Origin: Vulcanimicrobiota bacterium
Lineage (GTDB): Bacteria; Vulcanimicrobiota; Vulcanimicrobiia; Vulcanimicrobiales; Vulcanimicrobiaceae
DNA length: 64,000 nucleotides
Assembly: GCA_003164495.1 (NCBI GenBank)
Contig: PLTN01000162.1
Span: 1-64,000, forward strand
Direction: 5' to 3'
Notes under the pieces: generated by a model
Told to the model about the DNA's origin: nothing
The model's database searches: none
The model's input: only the letters and a program-made list of their open reading frames with translations
Position numbers and translations under genes: made by a program
Shown: positions 46,928-56,906 of the stretch, piece after piece
How the letters are laid out: each line of letters begins with the position of its first letter
Numbering within the stretch: the first letter of the stretch is position 1

Positions 46928-47524
46928 ATGACCTCCCCGGCTCCCAGCACGCACGGCACGCTCTTCTGCACGCTGGTGGATCGCCGCTCGAGCGTCCCGC
47001 TGGCGGACGCGCGGGTCACGTGCGTCATCGGCGGCGGAATCGTTCAAGTCGACGTGGACTCACGCGGCGAGTTCCGCGCCGATTTTCCCCAAGGCGTGTT
47101 CGACCTCGTCATCTCCGCCCGCGGCGAACTCTCGCTCACCTTACGCGGCATCGGCGTGCTGGCCGGACACACGCAACGCATCTTGCGCGCCTTCGTTCCG
47201 GGCGAAGACGACGCCAACGACGGCGTCCCGGCCTCGGCGATCGGCGGCTACCTGACCGATCGGCTGGGTCACCCGCTCGTCGACGCCGCCGTGACCGCCA
47301 CGCTCGTGTCCCCGCCGGGTACGCCGCTCTACGGTGGACCCGGCAAGCAGACCTACGCCGCGCAGACCGATAAGTTCGGCGCCTTCATCCTCCACGCGAT
47401 CAAGCCGGGGACTTACGACGTGGTCGTGCGCACCAAACAAAACACGCTCTCAAACGAGCGTGTCACCGTTCCCGACCACCGCATCTTCCAGCGCCACGAT
47501 CTCAAACTGATGGTGACGGTTTAG
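46928..47524 (+). CDS. Carboxypeptidase-regulatory-like domain protein
   Basis: 'GGYLTDRLGHPLVDAAVTATLV...TDKFGAFILHAIKPGTYDVVV'. Confidence 0.65.
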   Translation: MTSPAPSTHGTLFCTLVDRRSSVPLADARVTCVIGGGIVQVDVDSRGEFRADFPQGVFDLVISARGELSLTLRGIGVLAGHTQRILRAFVPGEDDANDGVPASAIGGYLTDRLGHPLVDAAVTATLVSPPGTPLYGGPGKQTYAAQTDKFGAFILHAIKPGTYDVVVRTKQNTLSNERVTVPDHRIFQRHDLKLMVTV

Positions 47525-47634
47525 GGGATTCGCGTGTCGGGCAAGCCCGTATCTAGCCCGTTAAACCGTGCCGTGCAAGAATGCGTGCCGTTCGGTGGAC
47601 GTCATTCGCGCTGCTGCAACAGGGCTATCTTTGA

Positions 47635-48423
47635 CTACCCGAAGCGACCCGTGACGTAATCCTCGGTGCGCTTTTCTCGCGGCTTAGTAAAGATCTGCTG
47701 GGTGGTTCCAACCTCGACGATCTCACCGAGGTGAAAGAATGCGGTAATTTCCGAAATGCGCGCCGCCTGCTGCATCGAATGCGTGACAATCACAACGGTA
47801 AAGTCGTTTTTAAGTTGTTCAATCAAGTCTTCGATTTTCGATGTCGCAATCGGATCGAGCGCTGAGGCCGGCTCGTCCATCAAAATGACTTCGGGGTTGA
47901 CAGCGAGGCAACGCGCGATGCAAAGACGCTGCTGCTGCCCACCGGAAAGGGACAAAGCAGAATCGTTCAGCCGATCCTTAACTTCATCCCAGAGAGCAGC
48001 TCGCCGCAAAGATGTTTCGCAGATTTCGTCAAGTTTGGCCTTATTGCGTTCGCCGAAAACCATCGGCCCATAAAGCACATTATCGTAGATCTTTTTGGCA
48101 AACGGATTCGGCCGTTGAAAGACCATGCCAATTCGATGCCGTATGTCAATCGGGTCGGTGTGGGGAGCGTACACGTCCACATTATCGAGTCGTATGCTGC
48201 CTGTAACGCGGGCGCCGATCGTCATGTCGTGCATGCGGTTGATGGCGCGCAGAAAAGTCGACTTTCCGCAGCCGGAAGGCCCAATGAGCGCTGTTACCGC
48301 GTGCTCCTTCATCTGAAGAGTCGCGTTCTTAATCGCGTGAAAAGTCCCGTAATAGACGTCCACATCTTCCGCGACGACTTTGTAATTCTCGCCAGTCACG
48401 GGATTGGGCTGTTCACTGATCAC
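47635..48423 (-). CDS. pstB: Phosphate ABC transporter ATP-binding protein
   Basis: Walker [18 protein letters not shown], PstB-specific context. Confidence 0.95.
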   Translation of the reverse strand: MISEQPNPVTGENYKVVAEDVDVYYGTFHAIKNATLQMKEHAVTALIGPSGCGKSTFLRAINRMHDMTIGARVTGSIRLDNVDVYAPHTDPIDIRHRIGMVFQRPNPFAKKIYDNVLYGPMVFGERNKAKLDEICETSLRRAALWDEVKDRLNDSALSLSGGQQQRLCIARCLAVNPEVILMDEPASALDPIATSKIEDLIEQLKNDFTVVIVTHSMQQAARISEITAFFHLGEIVEVGTTQQIFTKPREKRTEDYVTGRFG

Positions 48424-48457
48424 GTTAAATTCCTCAAGTTATGACGTCCTCAAGAAA

Positions 48458-49276
48458 TCAGCCGAAGCGGCCCGTGATGTAATCTTCTGTTCGTTTGTCA
48501 TGCGGCTTGGTGAAGATGGTGTTCGTCCGATCGACTTCGATCAAACGTCCAACGCCATGGTCGTCACCCATCAAGAAGGCCGTGAAGTCCGACACGCGCG
48601 CCGCCTGCTGCATGTTGTGGGTGACCGCAATCAATGTATAGTCCTTCACCAACTCTTGCATGAGTTCTTCAATTTGCAGCGTCGATATCGGATCGAGTGC
48701 CGAGGTCGCTTCGTCGAGCAACAAGATTGCCGGCTCGACCGCGAGCGCACGCGCAATGCAAAGCCGTTGCTGTTGACCACCCGATAGCGAAATGCCGGGA
48801 CGGTTCAAAATGTCCTTGACTTCATTCCAGAGTACTGCTTGACGGAGGGCCTTTTCAGCAATATCCAGCGGCTTCCGGCCATTAAGTATGCCCCGGAGGC
48901 GTAATCCAGCCGTAACGTTGTCGATGATCGACATTGTCGGAAAGGGTGCCGCCTGCTGGAACACCATCCCGATTCGCTGCCGTACGGCCACTGCATCCAC
49001 ACCACGCTCGTATATGTTATGGCCGCCAAAAAACACCGCGCCCTCAACGCTTGCATCAACGGCAAGTTCGTGGATCCGATTGAGCGCGCGCAGAAGAGTG
49101 GACTTACCGGCTCCCGAGGGTCCGATCAACGCCGTAATGGCATTACGGGGAAACGACATCGACACATCTGCAACCGCGAGTTTCTTTCCCTTGTAGAAAA
49201 CGGATAAATCACGTGTTTCAAGGGCAACGACGTCGGCGGAGACATCGCGCTCTTCAAGGGCGTATTGCGGGTTCAT
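48458..49276 (-). CDS. pstB: Phosphate ABC transporter ATP-binding protein, second copy
   Basis: Walker [22 protein letters not shown] overlap with pstA. Confidence 0.95.
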   Translation of the reverse strand: MNPQYALEERDVSADVVALETRDLSVFYKGKKLAVADVSMSFPRNAITALIGPSGAGKSTLLRALNRIHELAVDASVEGAVFFGGHNIYERGVDAVAVRQRIGMVFQQAAPFPTMSIIDNVTAGLRLRGILNGRKPLDIAEKALRQAVLWNEVKDILNRPGISLSGGQQQRLCIARALAVEPAILLLDEATSALDPISTLQIEELMQELVKDYTLIAVTHNMQQAARVSDFTAFLMGDDHGVGRLIEVDRTNTIFTKPHDKRTEDYITGRFG

Positions 49277-50160
49277 CGCCGCCCCAATCGTAGTGCAGCA
49301 CGTGCTAGGAGATTGAGTGCAAAAACGGCCAGAGTAAGCAGCAATGCTCCGGCCCACGCTTGCCGATGCCAGTCGTCGTATGGGGAGATTGCGTAGGTGA
49401 AGACTTGTAACGAGAGTTCCGCCATCGGGTGCGTCGGATTCAATTCCCAAAATTGACTACCGAAAGCCGTAAAGAGCAGCGGCGCAGTTTCGCCAGTGAC
49501 CCGAGCGACGCCGAGAAGAACAGCCGTCAGGATCGCGCCCTGCGCAGCGGGTAGCACGATCTTTACCGTTGTTGAAAACTGCGAAAGCCCAAGCGCAAAA
49601 CCGGCTTCCCGGATGGCCCGCGGAACGGTGCGCACAGCGTCTTCAGTGGTCCGGATGATGAGCGGCAACATAATGATGGCGAAGGCGACCGAAGCGGAAA
49701 CTGCCGAGAAATGCTTGAAGGGTGCGACGAACAACGTGTACGCGAAGAGCCCAATCGCGATGCTCGGAATTCCCGCAAGTACGTCTGCAAGCAACCGCAG
49801 GGCTTCCGCGAAAGCGTTTCGGCCAAAGAGCGCCAGGTAGACACCGGTCAACACACCGATCGGGACGGCCATCATGGTTGCTATACCGACGATGATGAGG
49901 CTGCCGACGATGCCATTTGCGACGCCGCCACCGGTTACGCCGACTGGGCGGGGAAGAGCGGTTATGAAGGCCCAGTTGACGCTTGAGGCGCCTTGCAGCG
50001 CAACGTAGCCGAGGATCGCAATGAGGGCGCCGGCCGCGATAAGGATGCACAGTATCGTAAAACCGATCCATGCGTTGCTGGCGATGTAACGCGCGGTAAC
50101 GCCCGGATCTCTCTTGCCTACCACCCCAGCCATATGCGCAGGTTCCGCCGTGACCATCAT
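49273..50160 (-). CDS. pstA: Phosphate ABC transporter permease
   Basis: PstA motifs; overlaps pstC. Confidence 0.94.
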   Translation of the reverse strand: MMVTAEPAHMAGVVGKRDPGVTARYIASNAWIGFTILCILIAAGALIAILGYVALQGASSVNWAFITALPRPVGVTGGGVANGIVGSLIIVGIATMMAVPIGVLTGVYLALFGRNAFAEALRLLADVLAGIPSIAIGLFAYTLFVAPFKHFSAVSASVAFAIIMLPLIIRTTEDAVRTVPRAIREAGFALGLSQFSTTVKIVLPAAQGAILTAVLLGVARVTGETAPLLFTAFGSQFWELNPTHPMAELSLQVFTYAISPYDDWHRQAWAGALLLTLAVFALNLLARAALRLGRR

Positions 50161-51116
50161 CGCCCCTCGTTTCGGCTAAAGACGCTGTTTACAAGCAGCC
50201 GTGCAGCACCGTTTACGATGAAACTTATAATGAAAAGTATCAGGCCGAGTTCAATGAGCGAACTGATGTAGATGTCGCTGGTCGCCTCGGTGAATTCGTT
50301 GGCGATTACACTCGAAAGCGTATACGACGGCGCAAAGAGCGAAGCAGCAATAACCGATTTGTTACCGATGACCATCGTGGCGGCGATCGTTTCTCCAAGC
50401 GCGCGGCCGAGTGCCAGGACGCATGCACCGAAAATTCCTGTTCTGGCTGCGGGAAGAACAATGCGCCACGTAGTTTCCCACCGCGTGGAACCGAGGGCGA
50501 TGCCTCCTTCGCGCTGTTCGCGGCCAACGGCACGTATGACGTCGCGCGATATTGCGCTAACCGTGGGCAAAATCATAATCGCGAGAATGATGCCGGCGGT
50601 CAGTAAGCCGACGCCGTAGATCGGACCAGTGAAGATCGGGAGAAAGCCAAAGTGGGCTTGTAGAAATGGGTCTACGAATGCACGAAGGATCGGTACGAGC
50701 ACGAAGAGGCCCCATAGCCCGTAGACGACGCTCGGGACAGCGGCGAGAAGCTCGACGAGAGTAGCCAGCGGGTCCGCGATCTGCCTCGGAGCGAATTCGG
50801 CGAGGTACGTCGCCGCCCCAATACCGATCACGGCCGCGAAGGCGATCGCGATGAAGCTACTGACAACCGTTCCGTAAATCATCGGTAACGCACCGAAATG
50901 TCCGGTAACCGGATTCCATTGGCTGTCGACGATGAAGCCGAAGCCGAATGTCGTCAGCGATTGCCACGATCCATTGACCAACTGGATGAACAATCCGACG
51001 GCAGTCGCAGTAAAAATCGTCACCGCTGCCCACAGCGTTATGAAGAACGCACGGTCAGCTCGACCGGCCGAGGCTGCCGGTGTTATCGGTGGATTCGTCG
51101 GGGTTGTCGGGGTCAT
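50157..51116 (-). CDS. pstC: Phosphate ABC transporter permease
   Basis: 'LAEFAPRQIADPLATLVELLAAVPSVVYGLWGLFVLVP'. Confidence 0.95.
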   Translation of the reverse strand: MTPTTPTNPPITPAASAGRADRAFFITLWAAVTIFTATAVGLFIQLVNGSWQSLTTFGFGFIVDSQWNPVTGHFGALPMIYGTVVSSFIAIAFAAVIGIGAATYLAEFAPRQIADPLATLVELLAAVPSVVYGLWGLFVLVPILRAFVDPFLQAHFGFLPIFTGPIYGVGLLTAGIILAIMILPTVSAISRDVIRAVGREQREGGIALGSTRWETTWRIVLPAARTGIFGACVLALGRALGETIAATMVIGNKSVIAASLFAPSYTLSSVIANEFTEATSDIYISSLIELGLILFIISFIVNGAARLLVNSVFSRNEGR

Positions 51117-51164
51117 GGGAGCCTGCTAACGCATCCTCTCTCGGATGATGCTGAGAAATAGGAG

Positions 51165-51196
51165 GAGCCGCGGAACCCATGGGTTCACAGCGGCTC
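51165..51196 (-). terminator. pstS-pstC intergenic hairpin (attenuator or processing stem)
   Basis: gagccgc-g-gaaccc-at-gggttc-aca-gcggctc, no obvious U-tract. Confidence 0.55.
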
Positions 51197-51215
51197 AAGT
51201 CCTGCGATATTGCGC

Positions 51216-52250
51216 CTAGAGGTTGATCTGGTTGAGAGTTTTCATCGCCGTCGCCTGAACGTTTTCAGGGAGGGGGACGTAATCCAAGGTTCCGGCGATC
51301 GCCTGGCCTTTCGTCACGGTCCATGCTAGGACGTCCTTCGTCATCTTGGCACGCGCCTTGTCCTGGGGGCTTTGATAGACGACGACCCAGCTGTAGCCGG
51401 AAATCGGCCACGAATCGGCTCCGGCTGCATCGACGATCGAAAAGTTGGTCGCATTCACGTCCGGGCGGGTCGCAGCTGCGGCCTTAACGCCGACGGTGGT
51501 GCAGATCGCAAACTTGCCTGCCTTGTTTTGAACAAGCGCCTGCTCCATCTTATTCTCGAGCGCGTACGCCAACTCAACGTACCCGATCGCGCCTGGCGTT
51601 TGTTTGACAGAGCCTGCAACCCCTTCGTTGCCTTTGCCACCCACCGAACCCGCTGCCGGCCACTGGACGCTTTTGCCGGCGCCGACTTTCGTCTTAAATT
51701 CCGGCGAGACCGTGCTCAGAAAATCGGTGAAAATGTACGTCGTGCCTGAACCATCCGAGCGATTCACGGGGATGACAGCCAGGTCCGGGAGGGCGACCCC
51801 TGGATTGGTTTTCTTCAGCGCTGCGTCGTTCCACTTGGTGATCTTGCCAAGGTAGATGTCGACAACATTTTCCCGGGTCAAGCGGAGTGCTTTCACACTC
51901 GGAAGATTGTACGTCAGTGCTACACCGCCGAGCGCGATCGGGACTTGGAGCACGCCGCCGCCGGCCCGCTGCACCTCTTGCGACGTCATTGGGACGTCGG
52001 TGGCCCCAAAGTCGACGGTCTTGGCCGTGAACTGTTCTATGCCGCCGCCGCTGCCGATTGATTGGTAATTGACGGTGACATCCGAGTTGTTCTGGCTGTA
52101 CTGGTAGAACGCTTTAGAAAAAAATGGGTAGTCAAACGTCGAACCGGCTCCTGTGAGCTGCGTGGCTGCAAGAGCGGGAAATGCGGCAGTGGCTACCGCT
52201 AGCGTACCGGCCAGGGCGGCAAACAATCGGCCTCGCGTCATCCGAAACAT
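51216..52250 (-). CDS. pstS: Phosphate-binding periplasmic protein
   Basis: 'LTGAGSTFDYPFFSKAFYQY' and 'VNRSDGSGTTYIFTDFLS'. Confidence 0.96.
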   Translation of the reverse strand: MFRMTRGRLFAALAGTLAVATAAFPALAATQLTGAGSTFDYPFFSKAFYQYSQNNSDVTVNYQSIGSGGGIEQFTAKTVDFGATDVPMTSQEVQRAGGGVLQVPIALGGVALTYNLPSVKALRLTRENVVDIYLGKITKWNDAALKKTNPGVALPDLAVIPVNRSDGSGTTYIFTDFLSTVSPEFKTKVGAGKSVQWPAAGSVGGKGNEGVAGSVKQTPGAIGYVELAYALENKMEQALVQNKAGKFAICTTVGVKAAAATRPDVNATNFSIVDAAGADSWPISGYSWVVVYQSPQDKARAKMTKDVLAWTVTKGQAIAGTLDYVPLPENVQATAMKTLNQINL

Positions 52251-52352
52251 AAAAAACGGGTCCCTTTCTACAAATAATTACGGCGGAGATGAAAACGCCG
52301 ACAACATAGCAAGATTTCTTAAAGACTAGATTAAGGCCACCGTGCCGGACAA

Positions 52353-52985
52353 CTACGGCTCATAGACTTCCTTGACTTTCCAAGCGATGTTCTGAGCCCG
52401 ATCCCCCACGCGCTCAAGATTCCCCAACGTAAATAGCAGCTTCGTTGCGGCAGGGATGACGGTGGTGTCCGCGGCCATCGCTCGTTCCAAGGCTTGTATG
52501 CCTGATCGGTAGAGCACGTCGATCTCGTCCGCCCGCGCCAATACCTGGTCTGCCACCTTGGGCGTCTCTTCGCGGTAGGCGCGCACGGCGTCATCGAGCA
52601 TCCCAAGCGACGCCTCTGCAAGCTGCCCGAGTTCCAGCGAAGCGGGCCGGCTTGGGAGATCGTCAAGCGTGATTGCAACCTTTGCAATATCAACTGCATA
52701 GTAATTGGCGCGGTCGATATCGGTGGCGATTTGCAGCATGCCGGCCACGGCTCGCAATTCGCCTGCGACCGGCTGTTGCTTCCACAGCAATTCGATGCAC
52801 GCGGCTTCGATGTTACGCCGCATGCTGTCGATTTCGTCGTAACCGGCAACCACGCGCGCCGCTAGGGAGGCATCACGCCGCTCGAGCGCGCGATAGGACG
52901 ACCGGACGGCGTCAACGGTAAGGGCCCCGAGGCGCAAAACCGCCATTCTCGTGTCGTTTAAGGCGGCATGGTACGCTGTACGCAT
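52353..52985 (-). CDS. phoU: Phosphate transport system regulatory protein PhoU
   Basis: Two-repeat helical PhoU pattern in pst context. Confidence 0.88.
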   Translation of the reverse strand: MRTAYHAALNDTRMAVLRLGALTVDAVRSSYRALERRDASLAARVVAGYDEIDSMRRNIEAACIELLWKQQPVAGELRAVAGMLQIATDIDRANYYAVDIAKVAITLDDLPSRPASLELGQLAEASLGMLDDAVRAYREETPKVADQVLARADEIDVLYRSGIQALERAMAADTTVIPAATKLLFTLGNLERVGDRAQNIAWKVKEVYEP

Positions 52986-53126
52986 CAGGGAAAACGTAGC
53001 ATATGGTCGTCCTGCAGGACTGTTCTTAATGTAAATTTAGGATTGGCAAGCATCCAGTTACTTACGTGCCTACCACGGCACGTGAGAGCGACACTCCGGA
53101 CGCACCTACCGCCGCCGGCGCTTGCC

Positions 53127-54299
53127 TTAATCTTCGGCAAAATTCCTCGCTTCGGATGCGTCAGCGACACGCGGCAGCCGGCAAACGAACGTCGCGCCGC
53201 GGCCATATATCGAGTGCGCGGCTAGGCTTCCGCCGTGCGCTTCCACCAGATGCCGCGCGATTGAAAGACCGAGGCCGGTGCCCGTGTGCTCGCGTGAGCG
53301 GGACCGGTCGACGACATAAAAGCGCTCGAAAATATGTGGTAAGTCGTGATAGGGAATCCCGCGTCCGGTATCACGCACGCGCAACAAGGCGTTCCGCCCT
53401 TCACTGGACACCTCAACAGTAACCGTCCCGCCGCTGGGCGTATGCCGGATCGCATTGTCGAGCAAGTTGAGGGCGACTTGGGTGAGGCGGTTTCGGTCGG
53501 CGTCGACAAAAACTTCTTCGGGCGCCTCGAGGTCCAGCTCGATGCCGGCCGCGCTCGAACGCTGCGCGAACGTATTGACGACCGACGTCGCGACCTCGGT
53601 GAGGTCGAAGATCTCGCGCCGGAGCAGCAGATTGCCCGACTCCGAGCGGGCCAGTTCCAGCAGGTCCTCGACCAGACGAATCATGCGGTCGACTTCGCGC
53701 GCGACTTGCGGCAAGAACAGCGTCCGCGCTTCGGCGTCGTCGTCGGAGATCAGCACGGTTTCCAGCATCAGCTTGATCGCCGAGAGCGGCGTGCGCAGCT
53801 CGTGCGAGACGTTGGCTACGAATTCGCGGCGCACGTGTTCGATCGCGAGCAGCGCGGTGCGATCGGCGGCTACGGCCACCGCGCCGCCTTCGAACGGGTG
53901 CGCGGTGATCCCGAGGGTGCGCTCGCGTGCGAAATCGCCGATCGTGATATCGTTCATCGACGTCTCGCCGCCGATCGCGGCCAGGACCTGGCGCTCCATC
54001 GCAACCGAGGGCACGACCGCGATCAGCGCTTGGCCGACGGCGCGTTCGGCATGAATTTCGAACAGCTCTTCAGCCGCCGCATTGACGTACCGGACGATGC
54101 CGCCCGAGTCGAGCAGAAACGCGGCGAATGGGAACGCCGCGAGCACCCGTTGGGTGCGGCCGTCTTCGTACGGATCCAGGGCCGCCGGCCGGACCGGTGC
54201 GGCATAGGGCGCCCGCGCCGCCCGGATTCGCCCGACGGCGAGCGTTACGACAATGCCGGCGATGAGGCCGGCTGCGGCCGCAACGAGCGCGTCGAGCAT
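53127..54299 (-). CDS. phoR: PhoR-like sensor histidine kinase
   Basis: PAS region, HisKA 'FVANVSHELRTPLSAIKLMLE', HATPase 'DTGRGIP...GTGLGLSI'. Confidence 0.92.
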   Translation of the reverse strand: MLDALVAAAAGLIAGIVVTLAVGRIRAARAPYAAPVRPAALDPYEDGRTQRVLAAFPFAAFLLDSGGIVRYVNAAAEELFEIHAERAVGQALIAVVPSVAMERQVLAAIGGETSMNDITIGDFARERTLGITAHPFEGGAVAVAADRTALLAIEHVRREFVANVSHELRTPLSAIKLMLETVLISDDDAEARTLFLPQVAREVDRMIRLVEDLLELARSESGNLLLRREIFDLTEVATSVVNTFAQRSSAAGIELDLEAPEEVFVDADRNRLTQVALNLLDNAIRHTPSGGTVTVEVSSEGRNALLRVRDTGRGIPYHDLPHIFERFYVVDRSRSREHTGTGLGLSIARHLVEAHGGSLAAHSIYGRGATFVCRLPRVADASEARNFAED

Positions 54300-54305
54300 C
54301 CGGCG

Positions 54306-55004
54306 TTATTCGCGGAACATGTAACCGCGGCTGCGCACGGTGATGATGTGCCGCGGGTTGTTCGGGTCGGACTCGATCTTTTCGCGCAACCACCGGATGT
54401 GGACGCTGATCGTTTGGTGCTCGCCCTCGAAATCGTAGCCCCAGACCTTTTCGAGCAGCATCTGGCGGGTGACGATCCGCCCGCGATTTTCCATGAGCAC
54501 GTGCAGTAGGCGGAATTCCTTCGGCGCCAGTGCGACGACCTCGCCGCGCACGGTCAGGCGCTGACGCGAACGGTCGATGGTGATCTCGCCGATCGTGATC
54601 GATTCGTCACGCTGCTCGAGATCGACCTCGGAGCGGCGCAGGCGCGCCTTGACCCGGGCGATGATCTCGCCGAGCGAAAACGGCTTCGTCACGTAATCGT
54701 CGGCACCCAGCTCGAGCGCGAGGACTTTATCGAACTCCTGATCTTTTGCGGTCAGCATGATGATCGGCACGCTCGAGGTCTTGCGGATTTCCTTGCACGC
54801 CTCGATCCCGTCGAGCAGCGGCAGCATGATGTCGAGGATGACCAGATCGGGCTGCTCGCTCGCAGCCAAGGCAACCGCGCTGCGGCCGTCGCCCGCGGCC
54901 GTCACGCTGTAGCCGCTGCGCTCGAGGTTATAGCGCAGCGACTGTACGATCGCCGCCTCGTCGTCGACGAGCAAAATTTTCTTCCGCGGCGGCGCTACGA
55001 TCAC
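54306..55004 (-). CDS. phoB: PhoB-like OmpR-family response regulator
   Basis: Receiver 'ILLVDDEAAIVQSLRYNLERSGY' and winged-helix C-terminus. Confidence 0.93.
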   Translation of the reverse strand: MIVAPPRKKILLVDDEAAIVQSLRYNLERSGYSVTAAGDGRSAVALAASEQPDLVILDIMLPLLDGIEACKEIRKTSSVPIIMLTAKDQEFDKVLALELGADDYVTKPFSLGEIIARVKARLRRSEVDLEQRDESITIGEITIDRSRQRLTVRGEVVALAPKEFRLLHVLMENRGRIVTRQMLLEKVWGYDFEGEHQTISVHIRWLREKIESDPNNPRHIITVRSRGYMFRE

Positions 55005-56614
55005 GGTCGTGGTTCCGGCATCGCCGATTCGAACGTCGCCCGGACGCCGAAGGTTCGCTCGAACAGGTCAGCCTTGAACATCGCAGCGCCCAGTTCGCCC
55101 GACACATCACCCTCGGCCTGCGCGACGATCGCAATTCGTCCGTCCTCGCGCCGAACCGTGACATCGCCCACCACGCCCAGCTCCCGTTGGTCGAGCCCGT
55201 CGGCGATGCGTAAGATGGATGCCAGCACCTCGACGCGGTGCTTGTCGACGGGCGGGAGTGCCGTGAATTCGAGATGGCTCGGCTTGGGCATCGCTTTCCG
55301 GTAGTAGCGCGCCACCAGCGCCACTAGCTCGCGTTCGTCGTCACGCCAGCCCGGCAGGGGCGAATTGCGTATCAAATATGCGGAATGTTTGTGATGCCCG
55401 CTCTCGGCGACGAAGCGTCCGATCGAGTGCAGAATCGCAGCGGCATAGAGGATGTCACGATCCGACGGCGCCAGCTGATGCACGCCGGCCAGGCGCTCGA
55501 AGAGGACCAAGGCGAGGCGTCCGACGTGACGCTGGTGTCCGCCGAGGTGCTCGTAATGGTGCGCCAGCGCTTCGATCGCCTCGATGCGCCGGACCCGCTC
55601 GTCGCCCAAACGGTCGGCCAGCGCGCGATCCTGCGCCACCATGTCGACGATGATCCCGTCACGCAGCGCGCGCTCGCATACGATGATCTCATCGCGACCG
55701 AGCTGCGCGAGCGCGGAAATCAAGATCGCGTTGCCGGCCACGATGATGTCGGCGCGGCGCGGGTTCATCCCCGGCATCCGGCGGCGCTCGCCCTCGGTCA
55801 TCGTGAGCATCTGACGCTGCAGTGCCTCGAGGCGCTCGCGCGTGACGCTGTAACCGTGTACTCGACCGGGCGTGAGGCCGCGCGCGGCCGCGTCGAGCGC
55901 GGCCAATCCCATGATCGTCCCGGACGTGCCGATCGTGATGTCGAGACGATAGCGCCGGACGCGATCGATCAACGGCCCGAGCGTGGCGAGGATGTGCTTG
56001 TTGAGTTCACGCGCGCCGCGCTGCGGCGACTTGCCGCGCAGATAGCGGTCGTAGAGCCGCAGGCTGCCGAGCTTGACGCTGTCGAGCAAGTACGGCCGCT
56101 CGCCGTCGGCAACGATGAACTCCGTCGATCCGCCGCCGATGTCGATGATGCACGCGAGCTGATCGTAGATCGGGAAGCCGCTCGCAACGCCGAGATGGAT
56201 CAGGCGGGCTTCTTCTTGCGCACTGAGCACCTCGAGCGTGATGCCGGCTTGCGCCTCGACCTGAATGCGAAACTCATCGCCGTTGTCGGCCTCGCGCACC
56301 GCGCTCGTGGCCACTGCGCGCACGCGTTCAGCGCCGCGCGCGCGTGCCGCCGCAACGAAACGCGAGATCGCATCGATGCCCTTGACCATCGCCTTCGACG
56401 AAAGGCGCCCGCGCTCGAGCGCATCGTCGCTGCCGAGGCGCACCATCTCGCGATCTTTGTAGATGACGCGCGTCGTATCAAAGGTGGAGTCGAATTCCAC
56501 CAGGATGAGATGAATCGAGTTGGTCCCAACGTCGATGGCACCGAAGAGCACGCCGCTCCGGCTACCGCCCGGCGAGCAAAGGCTCCTCTCCCGACCTTTG
56601 TCGCTCCGAAGCAC
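55001..56614 (-). CDS. ppx: Ppx/GppA-family exopolyphosphatase
   Basis: 'IDVGTNSIHLILVE', 'IDIGGGSTEFIV', C-terminal HD-like region. Confidence 0.92.
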   Translation of the reverse strand: MLRSDKGRERSLCSPGGSRSGVLFGAIDVGTNSIHLILVEFDSTFDTTRVIYKDREMVRLGSDDALERGRLSSKAMVKGIDAISRFVAAARARGAERVRAVATSAVREADNGDEFRIQVEAQAGITLEVLSAQEEARLIHLGVASGFPIYDQLACIIDIGGGSTEFIVADGERPYLLDSVKLGSLRLYDRYLRGKSPQRGARELNKHILATLGPLIDRVRRYRLDITIGTSGTIMGLAALDAAARGLTPGRVHGYSVTRERLEALQRQMLTMTEGERRRMPGMNPRRADIIVAGNAILISALAQLGRDEIIVCERALRDGIIVDMVAQDRALADRLGDERVRRIEAIEALAHHYEHLGGHQRHVGRLALVLFERLAGVHQLAPSDRDILYAAAILHSIGRFVAESGHHKHSAYLIRNSPLPGWRDDERELVALVARYYRKAMPKPSHLEFTALPPVDKHRVEVLASILRIADGLDQRELGVVGDVTVRREDGRIAIVAQAEGDVSGELGAAMFKADLFERTFGVRATFESAMPEPRP

Positions 56615-56658
56615 AACGTCCGAAAATGTCCCCGCCTTTACGCGGTTAAAGAGAGCGT

Positions 56659-56901
56659 ATGGCCAGTAGCACGGCGACGCCGATCGAGGAGCGAATCAAC
56701 ACGGCGCTCGATCGCATCCGCCCCGCAATCGCCGCCGACGGCGGCGACGTGTGGCTCATCCGCGTCGAGAACCACACCGCCTACGTGCAGATGCTGGGCG
56801 CGTGCGGCGGCTGCGCCGCGGCCCACCTCACGCTCAAGAACGGGATCGAAGCCGTGATTCGTGAGGACGTTCCCGAAATCACCGCGGTCGAGTCGATCTA
56901 A
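56659..56901 (+). CDS. NifU-like C-terminal Fe-S scaffold domain protein
   Basis: 'RPAIAADGGDVWLIRVENHTAYVQMLGACGGCAAAHLTLKNGIE'. Confidence 0.88.
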   Translation: MASSTATPIEERINTALDRIRPAIAADGGDVWLIRVENHTAYVQMLGACGGCAAAHLTLKNGIEAVIREDVPEITAVESI

Positions 56902-56906
56902 TCCCG

